A stretch of DNA of 64,000 nt from NCBI RefSeq assembly GCF_020387415.1, contig NZ_JAGWCB010000006.1, positions 372,001 to 436,000 of the forward strand, read 5' to 3'. A program made the position numbers and the translations under genes. This document shows, piece after piece, positions 16,159 through 25,142 of the stretch (position 1 is its first letter; every line of letters starts with the position of its first letter). This DNA is from Ideonella benzenivorans. Its GTDB lineage: Bacteria; Pseudomonadota; Gammaproteobacteria; Burkholderiales; Burkholderiaceae_C. The notes under the pieces were generated by a model that saw only the letters and a program-made list of their open reading frames with translations, was not told the origin of the DNA and did not search any database.

Positions 16159-16989
16159 ATGAGCACCGAGCACACCGTCACCACCTCGCCGGGCCGCCTG
16201 CCCACCGTGTACATCCCGCACGGCGGCGGCCCCTGCTTCTTCATGGACTGGAACCCACCGCATGCCTGGGACAAGACCGCGGCCTACCTGCGCGGCATCG
16301 TCGACGGCCTGCCGCAGCGGCCCCGCGCCATCGTGATGGTCTCGGCCCACTGGCTGGAGGGCGACTTCGCCGTCACCGGCGGCGCCCAGCCTGAGCTGAT
16401 CTACGACTACTACGGCTTCCCGCCGCACACCTACGAACTGAAGTACCCGGCCCCGGGCGAGCCGGCCCTGGCCGAGCGCATCACCGCGCTGCTGGGGCAG
16501 GCCGGCCTGCCCTCGCACATCGACGCACGGCGCGGCTTCGACCACGGCATGTTCGTCCCGCTGCTGCTGATGGTGCCGCAGGCCGACATCCCGGTGGTGC
16601 AGCTCTCGCTGAACGTGTCGCTGGACCCGGGCGCCCACCTGGCGCTGGGCCGCGCGCTGCAGCCGCTGCGCGACGAGGGCGTGCTGATCGTGGGCAGTGG
16701 CATGAGCTTTCACAACATGCGGGGCTACGGCGACCCGCGCTTCGGCCCGGTGTCCGACACCTTCGATGCCTGGCTGACCGAGGCCGTGCAGGCCCCGGCC
16801 GCCGAGCGCGATGCCGCGCTGACCACCTGGGCCGATGCGCCAATGGCCCGCTGGTGCCACCCGCCGCGCGCCGAGGAGCACCTGCTGCCGCTGATGGTGG
16901 TGGCCGGCGCCGCGGGAGAGGACCGGGGCCAGAAGACCTTCTCCGATCGGGTGATGGAGACCACGCTGTCGGCCTTCAGCTTCGGGTAA
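16159..16989 (+). CDS. LigB/DODA-type class III extradiol dioxygenase family protein
   Basis: A 276-residue non-haem iron (or zinc) dioxygenase of the YgiD/DODA group that cleaves catecholic rings such as DOPA; many bacterial members have no known substrate. Metal and active-site histidines are visible in YIPHGGGP, VSAHWLEG and RGFDHGMF, and the conserved SGMSFHNMRG block is present. Length matches the family (about 260-280). It is probably a monocistronic gene; a cytochrome b561 follows after 73 bp. Confidence 0.88.
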   Translation: MSTEHTVTTSPGRLPTVYIPHGGGPCFFMDWNPPHAWDKTAAYLRGIVDGLPQRPRAIVMVSAHWLEGDFAVTGGAQPELIYDYYGFPPHTYELKYPAPGEPALAERITALLGQAGLPSHIDARRGFDHGMFVPLLLMVPQADIPVVQLSLNVSLDPGAHLALGRALQPLRDEGVLIVGSGMSFHNMRGYGDPRFGPVSDTFDAWLTEAVQAPAAERDAALTTWADAPMARWCHPPRAEEHLLPLMVVAGAAGEDRGQKTFSDRVMETTLSAFSFG

Positions 16990-17062
16990 GGTAGGGGCGC
17001 ACCGCAGGCCGCTGGGCGACGGACAATGAAACCCTCACGACTTCTGACGAAGACACGGTCTC

Positions 17063-17641
17063 ATGAACAACACCACCACGCCGGCGACCCATTTCGACAC
17101 GGTCAGCCGGGCTTTCCACTGGCTCACCGCGATCATCATCGTGGCGGCCTTCACCCTGGGCCCGGAGCATTTCGGCCGCCAGATGCGCGAGGGGCTGGAC
17201 CCGGCCACCCGCTGGGACATCGTCTGGCATGAAAGCCTGGGCGTGTCGGTCTTCGTGCTGACGCTGCTGCGCCTGCTCTGGGTGGCCCTGCGCCCGGCAG
17301 CCCCGCAGTTCGAGATGAACCCCTGGATGCAGCGCGCCGCGCGCATGGTGCAAGGCGCGTTGTGGCTGCTGATGCTGCTGCTGCCCATCACCGCGCTGCT
17401 GGCGCTGGGCAGCGAAGGCCATCCGCTGACGCTGCTGGGCGGCTTGCGGGTCGACCAGATGCCCTTCATCGCCAACAGCCCGCTGGCCGAGGCGGCCGAC
17501 TGGGGCGAGGTGCATGGTTTCCTGGGTGACGCCATCCTCTGGCTGGCCGGTGGCCATGCCGCCGCCGCCATCTACCACCATGTGATGCTGAAGGATGGCG
17601 TGCTGAAGTCGATGCTGCCGCCGGGGCGCGGCACTCACTGA
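17063..17641 (+). CDS. Cytochrome b561-family membrane protein
   Basis: A 192-residue four-helix di-haem b protein. Helices lie at about 20-38, 62-82, 102-122 and 155-175. Candidate haem histidines are in RAFHWLTA (helix 1), WHESLGV (helix 2) and the last helix (GGHAAAAIYHH), with a further His in EVHGFLGD. Such proteins pass electrons from quinol in the inner membrane to periplasmic acceptors or scavenge superoxide. Its 3' end overlaps the convergent iron-sulfur subunit gene by 7 bp. Confidence 0.88.
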   Translation: MNNTTTPATHFDTVSRAFHWLTAIIIVAAFTLGPEHFGRQMREGLDPATRWDIVWHESLGVSVFVLTLLRLLWVALRPAAPQFEMNPWMQRAARMVQGALWLLMLLLPITALLALGSEGHPLTLLGGLRVDQMPFIANSPLAEAADWGEVHGFLGDAILWLAGGHAAAAIYHHVMLKDGVLKSMLPPGRGTH

Positions 17642-18123
17642 GCGTCGAACACCCGCACCAGCGCGCGGCGGATGCCGCCGTAGCCGGTGCAGCGGCAGAT
17701 ATTGCCGCACATCAGGGCCTCGGCCTCGGCCAGCGAGGGCCGGGGCTGCAGGCCCGCCAGGTGGCTCATCGTCATCACCATGCCGGCGCTGCAGTAGCCG
17801 CACTGCACGCCGCCACATTCGGCCAGCGCCTGCCGCACCGGCAGGCTGGCCGGGTCGGCCGCCACCGATTCGATGGTGCGCACCGCGCGCCCCTCCAGCT
17901 GGTAGGCCATCAGCAGGCAGGCATTGGCCGGCGCATCGTCCAGCCACACCATGCAGGCGCCGCAGCGCCCCACCTCGCAGCCGGGTTTGGCGCCGGTCAG
18001 GCCCCAGTGCTCGCGCAGCAGCGTCAGCAGCCGGGTGTCCGGACGGCATTCCACCTGCACGGGATGGCCGTTGAGTTGCAGCGTGACGGTGATCAGCCTC
18101 TCGGGCGTGGGGGCGGCATTCAT
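17635..18123 (-). CDS. Molybdenum hydroxylase 2Fe-2S subunit
   Basis: The 162-residue electron-transfer subunit of a xanthine-dehydrogenase-family enzyme. The plant-ferredoxin-type cluster is CEVGRCGACMVW plus a downstream Cys in ANACLLM; the helical second cluster is CGYCSAGM and CGNICRCTGYGG. It is the last gene of the minus-strand cluster. Its ATG overlaps the stop of the molybdopterin subunit (ATGA). Together with the next two subunits it makes an alpha-beta-gamma hydroxylase that inserts oxygen from water into a carbon next to a ring nitrogen or an aldehyde. Confidence 0.93.
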   Translation of the reverse strand: MNAAPTPERLITVTLQLNGHPVQVECRPDTRLLTLLREHWGLTGAKPGCEVGRCGACMVWLDDAPANACLLMAYQLEGRAVRTIESVAADPASLPVRQALAECGGVQCGYCSAGMVMTMSHLAGLQPRPSLAEAEALMCGNICRCTGYGGIRRALVRVFDAQ

Positions 18124-20420
18124 GCGGTCTGCTCCAGGATGGCGATGACCTGGGCCGGCAGCAGCGGCAACCGGGTGATCGGGTGCTGCAGGGCGGCCGC
18201 CAGCGCATTGGCCACCGCCGGCGTGGCGAAGTTGACGCTGATCTCGCCCGCGCCGCGCGGGCCGACCGGGTCGCCCTCGGGCAGGTTCTGGATCGCGATC
18301 AGGTCCATCTCGGGCGCGTCGGCCAGCGTGGGCACCAGGTAGGCGTCCAGGTTGCGGGCGGTGTAGTGGCCGCCTTCGCAGCGCAGGTCCTCCTGCGTGG
18401 CCATGGCCAGGCCCATCACGGCGCCGCCTTCCATCTGGCCCAGGTAGCCCTGCGGCGTCACCACCGGGCCCAGCGCGGTGCACATCACCAGTTTCTCCAC
18501 CCGCACCAGGCCGCTCCAGCTGTCCACCACCACCTGGGCCACCGCGGTACAGGCGCCGAAGACGAAATGCACATCGGGCGCGTTGTCCGCCGGGTCTTCG
18601 GGCGGCAGTTCGATGCACAGCGTCGGGCGATCGGGGCCCATGGCCGCGGCCAAGGCGGCGTAGCCCAGGCGCAGGCCGTCGGCATCGTGCACGCCACCCG
18701 GGCCCAGGTGCAGCGTGTTCACCGGGGCCTGCAGCCGCGCGGCGGCAGCGCCCAACAGGGCCGCCTGCCAGGCCGGGCGCGCCTGCGTCACCGTGCGCCA
18801 GACCAGCGTGGTCGCGCGCGAGGCGGCCACCGGGCCAGAATCGGGGGCGCGCCGGGTGTCGCCCAGCACCGGCCGCACATCGGCCGGGCCGCAGCCCAGG
18901 TGGGTGACACAGCTGGCGCGGATCACGCCGACCAGGTTCTGGCCCAGCTCGGTGAAGCTGGTGCGTAGCTCGATCGCGCCGTCCTCGGCCAGGGCCAGGG
19001 TCATGCGGCTGGCGCTGGGGCCGTTCTTGCCGAAGCCGTCGCTGCGGTGCACCAGGGCCAGGCCCACGCCGCGGCGGTGGCGGCCGTCGGCACTGCGCCA
19101 GTGGTGTGGCCCGTCGCGCCAGAGCGGCTGCTGACGGGCCACGTCCAGCGCGCGCTGTGGGCCATCGAAGGGCAGGACCTGCTGGCCCAGCGGGCCCGGG
19201 TCGGTGGGTGCCACCAGGTTCAGGGCGCGGAAGGCGTCCGGCGCCAGGCCGGCCCGGGCGGCCAGCCGGTCCATCTGCTGCTCCAGCGCGTACTGCACCT
19301 GCACCGCGCCAAAGCCGCGGAAGGCGCCGGCCACGCCGTTGTTGGTGTAGGCCAGGCGCGCGTTGATCCGCACCGCCTGGTGGCGGTAGGGGCCGGGCGC
19401 GTGCTCCACCGCCGCGTCCAGCACCTCGGGGCCGTGGGTGGCGTAGGCGCCGGTGTCGGCCAGGATGTCCACCTGGTGCAGGGTCAGCCGGCCGGCGGCG
19501 TCACAGCCGGTGCGCATGTGGATGCGCATCGGATGGCGCTTGACGCCGAAGTCGGTCGACTGCGGCCGGCTCAGGTGCAGGCGCACCGGCTGCTGCGTGG
19601 CCCAGGCCAGCAGCGCGGCGATGGGTTGCACGGTCAGCTCGTCCTTGCCGCCGTAGGAGCCGCCCACCGGCGTGGCGGTGGACTGGACCTTGTCGCGGGG
19701 CAGGGCCAGCAGGTCGGCGATGACCTGGGCTTCGCGCGTCGGGTTGTGGCCGCCGAAGAACAGGCGCAGCCCGCCCTGGCCATCGGGCTCGGCCACGCCG
19801 CCCTCGGTTTCCAGGAAGGCGTGCATCTGGCGCGGGGTGGTGTAGGTGTCCTCCACCCAGTGCACGGTGGCCGCTTCGGCAGCGGCCGGGTCGCCGTGGG
19901 TGTGTTGCACCGCATGCAGCAGGTTGCCGCCGGCATGCACCCAGGCGGCGGGTGGCAGCGCCGGGGCCAGCGCGGCGGCGGGGTCGTCGACCAGCGGCAG
20001 CGCCTCGTAGTCCACACGGATCAGGTCCCGCGCGGCGTAGGCGGTGGGCAGGTCGACCGCGGCGATGGCGGCCACCGGGTCGCCCACGTAGCGCACCTTG
20101 TCGCGGCACAGCACCGGCCGGTCGACCTTGCGCAGGCCGTAGTCGGCCACGCCGGGGATCTCGGCATGGGTCAGCACCGCCACCACGCCGGGCAGGGCAC
20201 GGGCGGCTGAGGTGTCGATGCGCAGGATGCGCGCATGCGGGTGCGGACTGCCCAGGATCAGCCCGCGCAGCTGGCCGGGCGCGATGCGGTCGGTCAGAAA
20301 GCCGGGCTGGCCGCTGAGCTTGGCGGCCGCGTCGGGCCGCACGTCATGGGGCAGCTGCTCGACCGGGCGCAGCAGCTGGTGCGGGGTGTCGAAGGCGTCG
20401 GGCATGGGCTGGCGGGTCAC
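18120..20420 (-). CDS. Molybdenum hydroxylase large (molybdopterin-binding) subunit
   Basis: A 766-residue catalytic subunit of the xanthine dehydrogenase/aldehyde oxidase family. Seen are the small N-terminal domain (KLSGQPGFLTDR, YVGDPVAAIAA), the GGSYGGKDE cofactor loop (usually GGxFGGK), GAFRGFGAVQVQ, and the C-terminal PRGAGEISVNF with the invariant catalytic Glu. The GTG at 20420 overlaps the FAD-subunit stop as GTGA and is chosen for coupling; the ATG at 20405 would shorten it by five residues. Order FAD-Mo-2Fe2S with 4-bp overlaps implies stoichiometric synthesis. Substrate is unknown; the neighbouring deaminase suggests an amino-substituted N-heterocycle. Confidence 0.93.
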   Translation of the reverse strand: MTRQPMPDAFDTPHQLLRPVEQLPHDVRPDAAAKLSGQPGFLTDRIAPGQLRGLILGSPHPHARILRIDTSAARALPGVVAVLTHAEIPGVADYGLRKVDRPVLCRDKVRYVGDPVAAIAAVDLPTAYAARDLIRVDYEALPLVDDPAAALAPALPPAAWVHAGGNLLHAVQHTHGDPAAAEAATVHWVEDTYTTPRQMHAFLETEGGVAEPDGQGGLRLFFGGHNPTREAQVIADLLALPRDKVQSTATPVGGSYGGKDELTVQPIAALLAWATQQPVRLHLSRPQSTDFGVKRHPMRIHMRTGCDAAGRLTLHQVDILADTGAYATHGPEVLDAAVEHAPGPYRHQAVRINARLAYTNNGVAGAFRGFGAVQVQYALEQQMDRLAARAGLAPDAFRALNLVAPTDPGPLGQQVLPFDGPQRALDVARQQPLWRDGPHHWRSADGRHRRGVGLALVHRSDGFGKNGPSASRMTLALAEDGAIELRTSFTELGQNLVGVIRASCVTHLGCGPADVRPVLGDTRRAPDSGPVAASRATTLVWRTVTQARPAWQAALLGAAAARLQAPVNTLHLGPGGVHDADGLRLGYAALAAAMGPDRPTLCIELPPEDPADNAPDVHFVFGACTAVAQVVVDSWSGLVRVEKLVMCTALGPVVTPQGYLGQMEGGAVMGLAMATQEDLRCEGGHYTARNLDAYLVPTLADAPEMDLIAIQNLPEGDPVGPRGAGEISVNFATPAVANALAAALQHPITRLPLLPAQVIAILEQTA

Positions 20421-21202
20421 AGCAGGCCACAGTGGCCGGCGATCAGGCGGCTGACCATCAGGGCCAGCTCGGCAGGCAGATGGGCTTGGCAGGCGCGGCG
20501 CACCGCGGCCAGGTCGGGCGTCACCGCACCGGGCTGATCCAGCAGGGCCTCGACCGCGGTCAGCCGGCGGATGGGCGTGCCTGGTGCGCCGGCGGCGGCG
20601 CGCAGCAGGCTCAGGCCCCGCTCGGGCCGGGCCCAGCGCAAGGCCACCCGCACCCGGGCGGGCGAGAACGCGGCGCGGTAGCCCACCTTCTCGAAGGCGG
20701 TGTGCACGGGGCGGCGATCGGCCCGCGGCAGGCGAAAGCCCAGCAGCAGCGGCAGCACCGGGCGCTGCAGCACCTCGACCAGCGGCGCGTGCGTGCCGTC
20801 GGCCAGCCGGGCCTCGGCGTCCAGCACCAGCAGCACCGGGCCGGTGTCGCCCACGCCCCAGCCCACGTTGCCACCCAGCGTGCCCAGGCGGCGCACGCCC
20901 AGGGCGCCCAACTGGCCCAGGGCCTCGCTGAGCAGCGGGGCCTGGGCGCGCACCCGCGGGTCGGTGCGCACCGTCTCCAGCCGCGCGCCGGCGCCGATGT
21001 GCAGGTGGTGGTCGTCCAGCGTGATCTGCTGGGTCTCGGGCCAGGCCTGCAGGTTGATGAAGCAGACCCCGTCCGGCGCCAGGCGCGGCTCGTCCCAACC
21101 CTGTTGCAGCACGGTGCCACCAGCGATGAAGCAGGCGCGCGGGCCCAGCCGGTCGGCCAGGGCCTGGGCGGCCTGCGGGCTGGGCGGGGTGACGAGCTCC
21201 AT
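20417..21202 (-). CDS. Molybdenum hydroxylase FAD-binding subunit
   Basis: The 261-residue medium subunit (CoxM/XdhB type). The FAD-binding signature AGGTVLQQG near residue 27 and the RRLGTLGGNVGWG loop are clear, followed by the CO-dehydrogenase flavoprotein C-terminal domain (FEKVGYRAAFSPARVRVAL). The ATG at 21202 lies 11 bp from the deaminase stop; the frame is open further upstream but overlaps the deaminase in another frame. This gene overlaps the large-subunit start by 4 bp. Confidence 0.92.
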   Translation of the reverse strand: MELVTPPSPQAAQALADRLGPRACFIAGGTVLQQGWDEPRLAPDGVCFINLQAWPETQQITLDDHHLHIGAGARLETVRTDPRVRAQAPLLSEALGQLGALGVRRLGTLGGNVGWGVGDTGPVLLVLDAEARLADGTHAPLVEVLQRPVLPLLLGFRLPRADRRPVHTAFEKVGYRAAFSPARVRVALRWARPERGLSLLRAAAGAPGTPIRRLTAVEALLDQPGAVTPDLAAVRRACQAHLPAELALMVSRLIAGHCGLL

Positions 21203-21213
21203 CGCGTTCGGGC

Positions 21214-21729
21214 TCAGCGGGTGGCCCAGAAGCGCTGCTGCAGTGCGGCGAACTCGGCTTCCAGTTCGGGCACCGGGCCGATCAGCTCGACCGGCTTCTG
21301 GCAGTGGTCGTAGACATAGCGCGAGGACACGCTCATCGTCGGGTTCTCGGCATGGCTGCCGGTGTGCGCCAGCAGCGCGGCCTCGGTCATGCCAAAGACC
21401 ACGCGGCCGATGTTGGCCCAGTAGGCGGTGCCGGCGCACATGCAGCAGGGCTCCACCGTGGTGTAGAGCGTGCAGCCCCACAGGAACTCCGGCGTGTAGT
21501 TGGTGGCGGCCACCCGTGCCAGGGTCGATTCGGCGTGGTTGACGCTGTCGATGTTGCACTGCTCCAGCAGCACGGTCTCCTGGTCCGGCCCCACCAGGAT
21601 GGCGCCAAACGGGTGGTGGCCCAGCGCGATGGCGCGTTCGGCCACCCGCTGCGCATGGCGCAGATGGCGGTGAATCTGCTCGGCGGTGGGGGGCAGGCCC
21701 TGGGCGGGCAGTGGGGTCGGGTCGGTCAT
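21214..21729 (-). CDS. CDA-fold nucleobase deaminase (guanine deaminase-like)
   Basis: A 171-residue zinc deaminase of the cytidine deaminase-like superfamily. The zinc and proton-shuttle motif is H65-A-E67 in NHAES, with the second zinc motif P-C95-C-M-C98 in VEPCCMCAG. The RVVFGM strand and the C-terminal aromatic FW are as in the TadA/GuaD branch. It differs from housekeeping TadA by context: it sits between an ABC permease and the hydroxylase subunits, so it probably deaminates an imported aminated heterocycle before molybdenum-dependent hydroxylation. Exact substrate is inferred, not shown. Confidence 0.85.
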   Translation of the reverse strand: MTDPTPLPAQGLPPTAEQIHRHLRHAQRVAERAIALGHHPFGAILVGPDQETVLLEQCNIDSVNHAESTLARVAATNYTPEFLWGCTLYTTVEPCCMCAGTAYWANIGRVVFGMTEAALLAHTGSHAENPTMSVSSRYVYDHCQKPVELIGPVPELEAEFAALQQRFWATR

Positions 21730-21765
21730 GGATCGGCTCGGAAACGGGAGGGGACCGCGCGCGGC

Positions 21766-22527
21766 TCAGGCCTGTGCGCGCTGGCTCCAGGGGAACAGAC
21801 GCCGCTGGGCCAGCTGCACCAGACCATAGAGCGTCAGGCTGCACAGCACCAGCAGGGCCAGCGCGGCAAAGGCCACCGGCACCTTGAAGGAGGAAGTGGA
21901 GAACAGGATCAGGTAGCCCAGGCCCTTCTCGGCGGCCACGAACTCGGCCACCACCGCGCCGACCACCGACAGCGTGATCGACACCTTCAGCGCCGAGAAC
22001 ACATAGGGCACGGCAAAGGGCATGCGGATCTGCCAGTACTGCCGGGTGCCGGTGGCGCGCAGCGAGCGTGAGAGCTCGATCAGCTCGGCCGGCACCGAGG
22101 ACAGGCCCAGCGCGGTGGAGACCACCAGCGGGAAGAAGGAGATCAGCGTGGTGATGACCACCCGCGGCAGCACGCCGGCGCCCAGCGTGACGACGATGAT
22201 GGGCGCGATGGCGACGATGGGGGTGGACTGGATCACCACCAGCCAGGGCATGATGATGCGCGACAGCAGGGCCGAGCGGGTGATGGCCACCGCCAGCGGC
22301 AGGGCCAGCGCGATGGCCAGCGCATAGCCCGCCAGCGCGACCGAGAGCGTGGCGCCCAGGTGGTCCAGCCAGCGGCTGAGCCCCAGGTCCAGGGCTGCGT
22401 GCCAGACCACGCTGGGCGCGGGCAGGATGTATTCGGGCACGGCCAGCAGATGGCAGGCGGCCTCCCAGCCGGCCAGCGCGAGCAGGAAGACGATCAGCGA
22501 GACATGGCGTTGCAGCAGGGCGGGCAT
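21766..22527 (-). CDS. NitT/TauT/ThiX-type ABC transporter permease
   Basis: A 253-residue inner-membrane permease with about six helices and the EAA-like loop EKGLGYLILFSTSSFKVP. It is the SsuC/TauC/ThiX family that imports sulfonates, nitrate, cyanate, pyrimidines and similar small anions or heterocycles. The start ATG (22527) is 7 bp after the ATPase stop. Together with the two following entries it makes a complete importer. Confidence 0.92.
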   Translation of the reverse strand: MPALLQRHVSLIVFLLALAGWEAACHLLAVPEYILPAPSVVWHAALDLGLSRWLDHLGATLSVALAGYALAIALALPLAVAITRSALLSRIIMPWLVVIQSTPIVAIAPIIVVTLGAGVLPRVVITTLISFFPLVVSTALGLSSVPAELIELSRSLRATGTRQYWQIRMPFAVPYVFSALKVSITLSVVGAVVAEFVAAEKGLGYLILFSTSSFKVPVAFAALALLVLCSLTLYGLVQLAQRRLFPWSQRAQA

Positions 22528-22534
22528 GGCGTCC

Positions 22535-23320
22535 TCATTCGGGCTTGCGGCTGAAGACCTGCACGCGGATGTCGTTGGCCATCTGCGTGAACAGCGGATC
22601 GGCCAGCGTGGCCAGGGTGCGCGGGCGCGCCAGCGGCACGTCGATGATGTCGGCCACGCGGCCGGGGCGGGCGCTCATCACGACGATGCGGTCCGACAGC
22701 AGCAGCGCCTCCTGGATCGAGTGGGTGACGAAGACCACGGTCTTGGGCCGCTCGTTCCAGATGCGCAGCAGCTCGAAGCTCATCTCGTCGCGGGTGAGCG
22801 CATCCAGCGCCGAGAAGGGCTCGTCCATCAGCAGGATCTCGGGGTCGTGCAGCAGCGAGCGGGCGATGGACACCCGCTGCTGCATGCCGCCCGAGAGCTC
22901 ATCGGGCCGCTTGTGGCCGAAGTCCTGCAGCCCGATCATCGCCAGCAGCTCGCGCGCCCGCGCCTGGTCCTTGGCATCGACCCGGCCGTACTTGTGCTTC
23001 ATCGGGAAGGTGATGTTGTCCAGCACGCTGAGCCAGGGCAGCAGCGTGGGCTTCTGGAACACCATGCCGATCTCGTCGCGCGGCTCGGTCACCGGCAGGT
23101 CGAAGATGCGGACCTCGCCGGACGTGGGCCGCAGCAGCCCGGCGATGAGCCGCAGGATGGTGGACTTGCCGCAGCCCGAGGGCCCGATCAGCGAGACGAA
23201 CTCGTGCCGGTGCAGGTGCAGGTTCACCTCCTGCAGGGCCGTCACGGGGCTGCCGTCGCTGGAGACGAAGGTCTGCGTGACCGCGTTCAGGTCAATGACC
23301 GGGGCAGGGGCTGCGGGCAT
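22535..23320 (-). CDS. NitT/TauT/ThiZ-type ABC transporter ATPase
   Basis: A 261-residue ATPase: Walker A GPSGCGKST, Q loop GMVFQKPTLLPW, signature LSGGMQQR, Walker B EILLMDEPFSALD, switch histidine VFVTHS. The ATG at 23320 (MPAAPAP) is chosen; in-frame codons upstream run into the binding-protein gene. It is 14 bp after that gene's stop. Confidence 0.94.
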   Translation of the reverse strand: MPAAPAPVIDLNAVTQTFVSSDGSPVTALQEVNLHLHRHEFVSLIGPSGCGKSTILRLIAGLLRPTSGEVRIFDLPVTEPRDEIGMVFQKPTLLPWLSVLDNITFPMKHKYGRVDAKDQARARELLAMIGLQDFGHKRPDELSGGMQQRVSIARSLLHDPEILLMDEPFSALDALTRDEMSFELLRIWNERPKTVVFVTHSIQEALLLSDRIVVMSARPGRVADIIDVPLARPRTLATLADPLFTQMANDIRVQVFSRKPE

Positions 23321-23334
23321 CCGGATGATCCGCC

Positions 23335-24315
23335 TTACTTGGCCAGGAAGCTGCGGTCGACCAGCTTTTCCGGATCGACCTTGGTCGGCGCATAGTTCAT
23401 GGACTTGGCCACCCACTGCCAGGTCTCGCCCAGCAGCTTGGGTTCGAACTTGCCCATGCCGTCACGCTTGCTGATCTCGTTGTGCAGCAGCGGGATCGAG
23501 GCCTCGAACTCGGCCTTGGCCACGGCCACGTCGGTCTCGGGCACCTGGGCCTTCAGGTCCTCGGCGGCCTTCTGCGGGTTCTGGATCGCGAAGGCCAGCG
23601 ACTTGTTGAGGGCCTTCAGGTAGCGCTTGAGCACCTCCGGGCGTTCCTTGATGGTCTTGTCGCTGGCCATCACCGACCAGCCATAGCCGTCCAGGCCGAA
23701 CTGCGACCAGGGCAGCACATGCAGCTCCTTGCCGGCCTGCTTGAGCACCGCGTTGAAGCCCGGTGCGACGGTGACCCAGTTGATCGTCGCATCGACACGG
23801 CCCTGGGCCAGCATCGGGGCCAGCGTGGCGGGGTCGGCCTTGATGATCTTGACCTTGTCCGGGTTCACGCCGTTCTTCTGCAGCACCACCGGCCAGAGCT
23901 GGTTGGACGACGAGAAGGTGGGCATGGCCACCGTCTTGCCCTCGACGTCCTTGAGGGTCTTGATCTTGGTGTCGGCACGGGTGAACAGCGCGTCCGGACC
24001 CTTGGAGTAGAGCGACATCACCGCCTTGACCGGCACACCGCTTTCGGCGGCGGCCATCATCAGCGCCGAGATGCCACCAAAGCCCACGTCGGCCGCGCCG
24101 GCGCCGATCTTGGTCACCGCATCGGAGGAGCCGCGGCCCGGCACGATCTTCACGTCCAGCCCCTCGGCCTTGAAGAAGCCTTCCTGCACGCCGGCGTAGA
24201 CGAAGGACTTGTCGCCGCCGGGCAGCCAGTCCAGCTGCACGGTCAGCTTGTCGGCGGCCATGGCGCCGGCGGAGAAGGCCACCAGCAGCGAGGCGAAGAG
24301 GGGACGCAAGGTCAT
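23335..24315 (-). CDS. NMT1/THI5-like periplasmic substrate-binding protein
   Basis: A 326-residue exported binding protein: signal peptide to about residue 21 (ending AGAMA), then the NMT1/ThiY-type fold opening with KLTVQLDWLPGGDKSFVYAG and GLDVKIVPGRGSSDAVTKIG. The DWLP and GxGSSDAV loops are typical of proteins binding pyrimidine or other nitrogen heterocycles. The ATG at 24315 has an AGGAG site; an earlier in-frame start at 24336 would precede the signal peptide. Being the first transporter gene, it defines import of the cluster's substrate. Confidence 0.92.
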   Translation of the reverse strand: MTLRPLFASLLVAFSAGAMAADKLTVQLDWLPGGDKSFVYAGVQEGFFKAEGLDVKIVPGRGSSDAVTKIGAGAADVGFGGISALMMAAAESGVPVKAVMSLYSKGPDALFTRADTKIKTLKDVEGKTVAMPTFSSSNQLWPVVLQKNGVNPDKVKIIKADPATLAPMLAQGRVDATINWVTVAPGFNAVLKQAGKELHVLPWSQFGLDGYGWSVMASDKTIKERPEVLKRYLKALNKSLAFAIQNPQKAAEDLKAQVPETDVAVAKAEFEASIPLLHNEISKRDGMGKFEPKLLGETWQWVAKSMNYAPTKVDPEKLVDRSFLAK

Positions 24316-24364
24316 GGGGAACTCCTGGGAAAACAAGGGACGGATGGGAGAGGGGCGGTGCGGT

Positions 24365-25138
24365 TCAGGCGGCCCGGGCCTGCGGCGGCCGCAGCAACTG
24401 GTCCAGCAAGGGCAGCAGGGCGCCGGTCAGGGCCTCGGGGCAGGCCAGCTGTGGCACGTGGCCGCAGTCCAGGCTGATGCCGAGGGCGCCCGGGCTGAGC
24501 GCCTGCATGCGGCGTTGCAGCGGCAGCGTGACCGAGCGGTCCTGCCGGCATTCCACATAGACCCGCGGGATGCGGCCAAAGCGTTCGGGACTGAGCTGGT
24601 TGAGCATGACGCGGCCGGTTTCGGGTTGGGCACACAGGCGCAGGCTGGCCTGGCGTGCCGCTTCTGGCGGACAGTCGTGCATAAACAGTGCCACCCCGGC
24701 GTCCGGCGGCACCCAGCTGGTCTGCCCGTCGGCGGACCATTGCAGGAAGGGGTCGATGCCGGTGTACTGAAAGGCCGGGTCCGCGGCCCGGCACTGGTCG
24801 ATCACATCGCCATAGCCGATGCCGCTGGGCAGCATCATGCCGGCCAGGTAGACCAGCGCGCGCACCCGCTCGGGCGCGGCCTCGGCCACCTGCGAGGCGG
24901 TGATGCCGCCGCCGCTGTGGCCCAGCACCACGGCCGGCTCCTCCAGCTGTTCCAGCAGACGGACCACATGCCGGGTGTAGCCCGCCAGGCTGGCCTCGGT
25001 GGCCTGTTCGGGCTGGGCGTCGTTGCCGGGCAGGTCCACCGCATGCACGGTCCAGCCGGCGGCTTCCAGCAGCGGGGTCCAGGCGGCAAAGGCCCAACGG
25101 CCCTGCCAGGCCCCGTGGATCAGAACAATGTGGGGCAT
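24365..25138 (-). CDS. Alpha/beta hydrolase
   Basis: A 257-residue hydrolase of the EstC/hydroxynitrile lyase-like group. The oxyanion loop IHGAWQG near the N-terminus, the nucleophile elbow GHSGGG and the late DCGHVP histidine are visible. It starts 4 bp after the 2OG-oxygenase stop, so the two are translationally linked. In this cluster it may open a ring or cleave an ester/amide made by the oxygenases; that is inference. Confidence 0.85.
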   Translation of the reverse strand: MPHIVLIHGAWQGRWAFAAWTPLLEAAGWTVHAVDLPGNDAQPEQATEASLAGYTRHVVRLLEQLEEPAVVLGHSGGGITASQVAEAAPERVRALVYLAGMMLPSGIGYGDVIDQCRAADPAFQYTGIDPFLQWSADGQTSWVPPDAGVALFMHDCPPEAARQASLRLCAQPETGRVMLNQLSPERFGRIPRVYVECRQDRSVTLPLQRRMQALSPGALGISLDCGHVPQLACPEALTGALLPLLDQLLRPPQARAA

Positions 25139-25142
25139 GGGC

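Noticed and set aside
21214-21729. Housekeeping tRNA adenosine deaminase TadA
   Set aside because: The zinc motifs are shared, but operon context with an importer and molybdenum hydroxylase and the distinct C-terminus favour a catabolic nucleobase deaminase.
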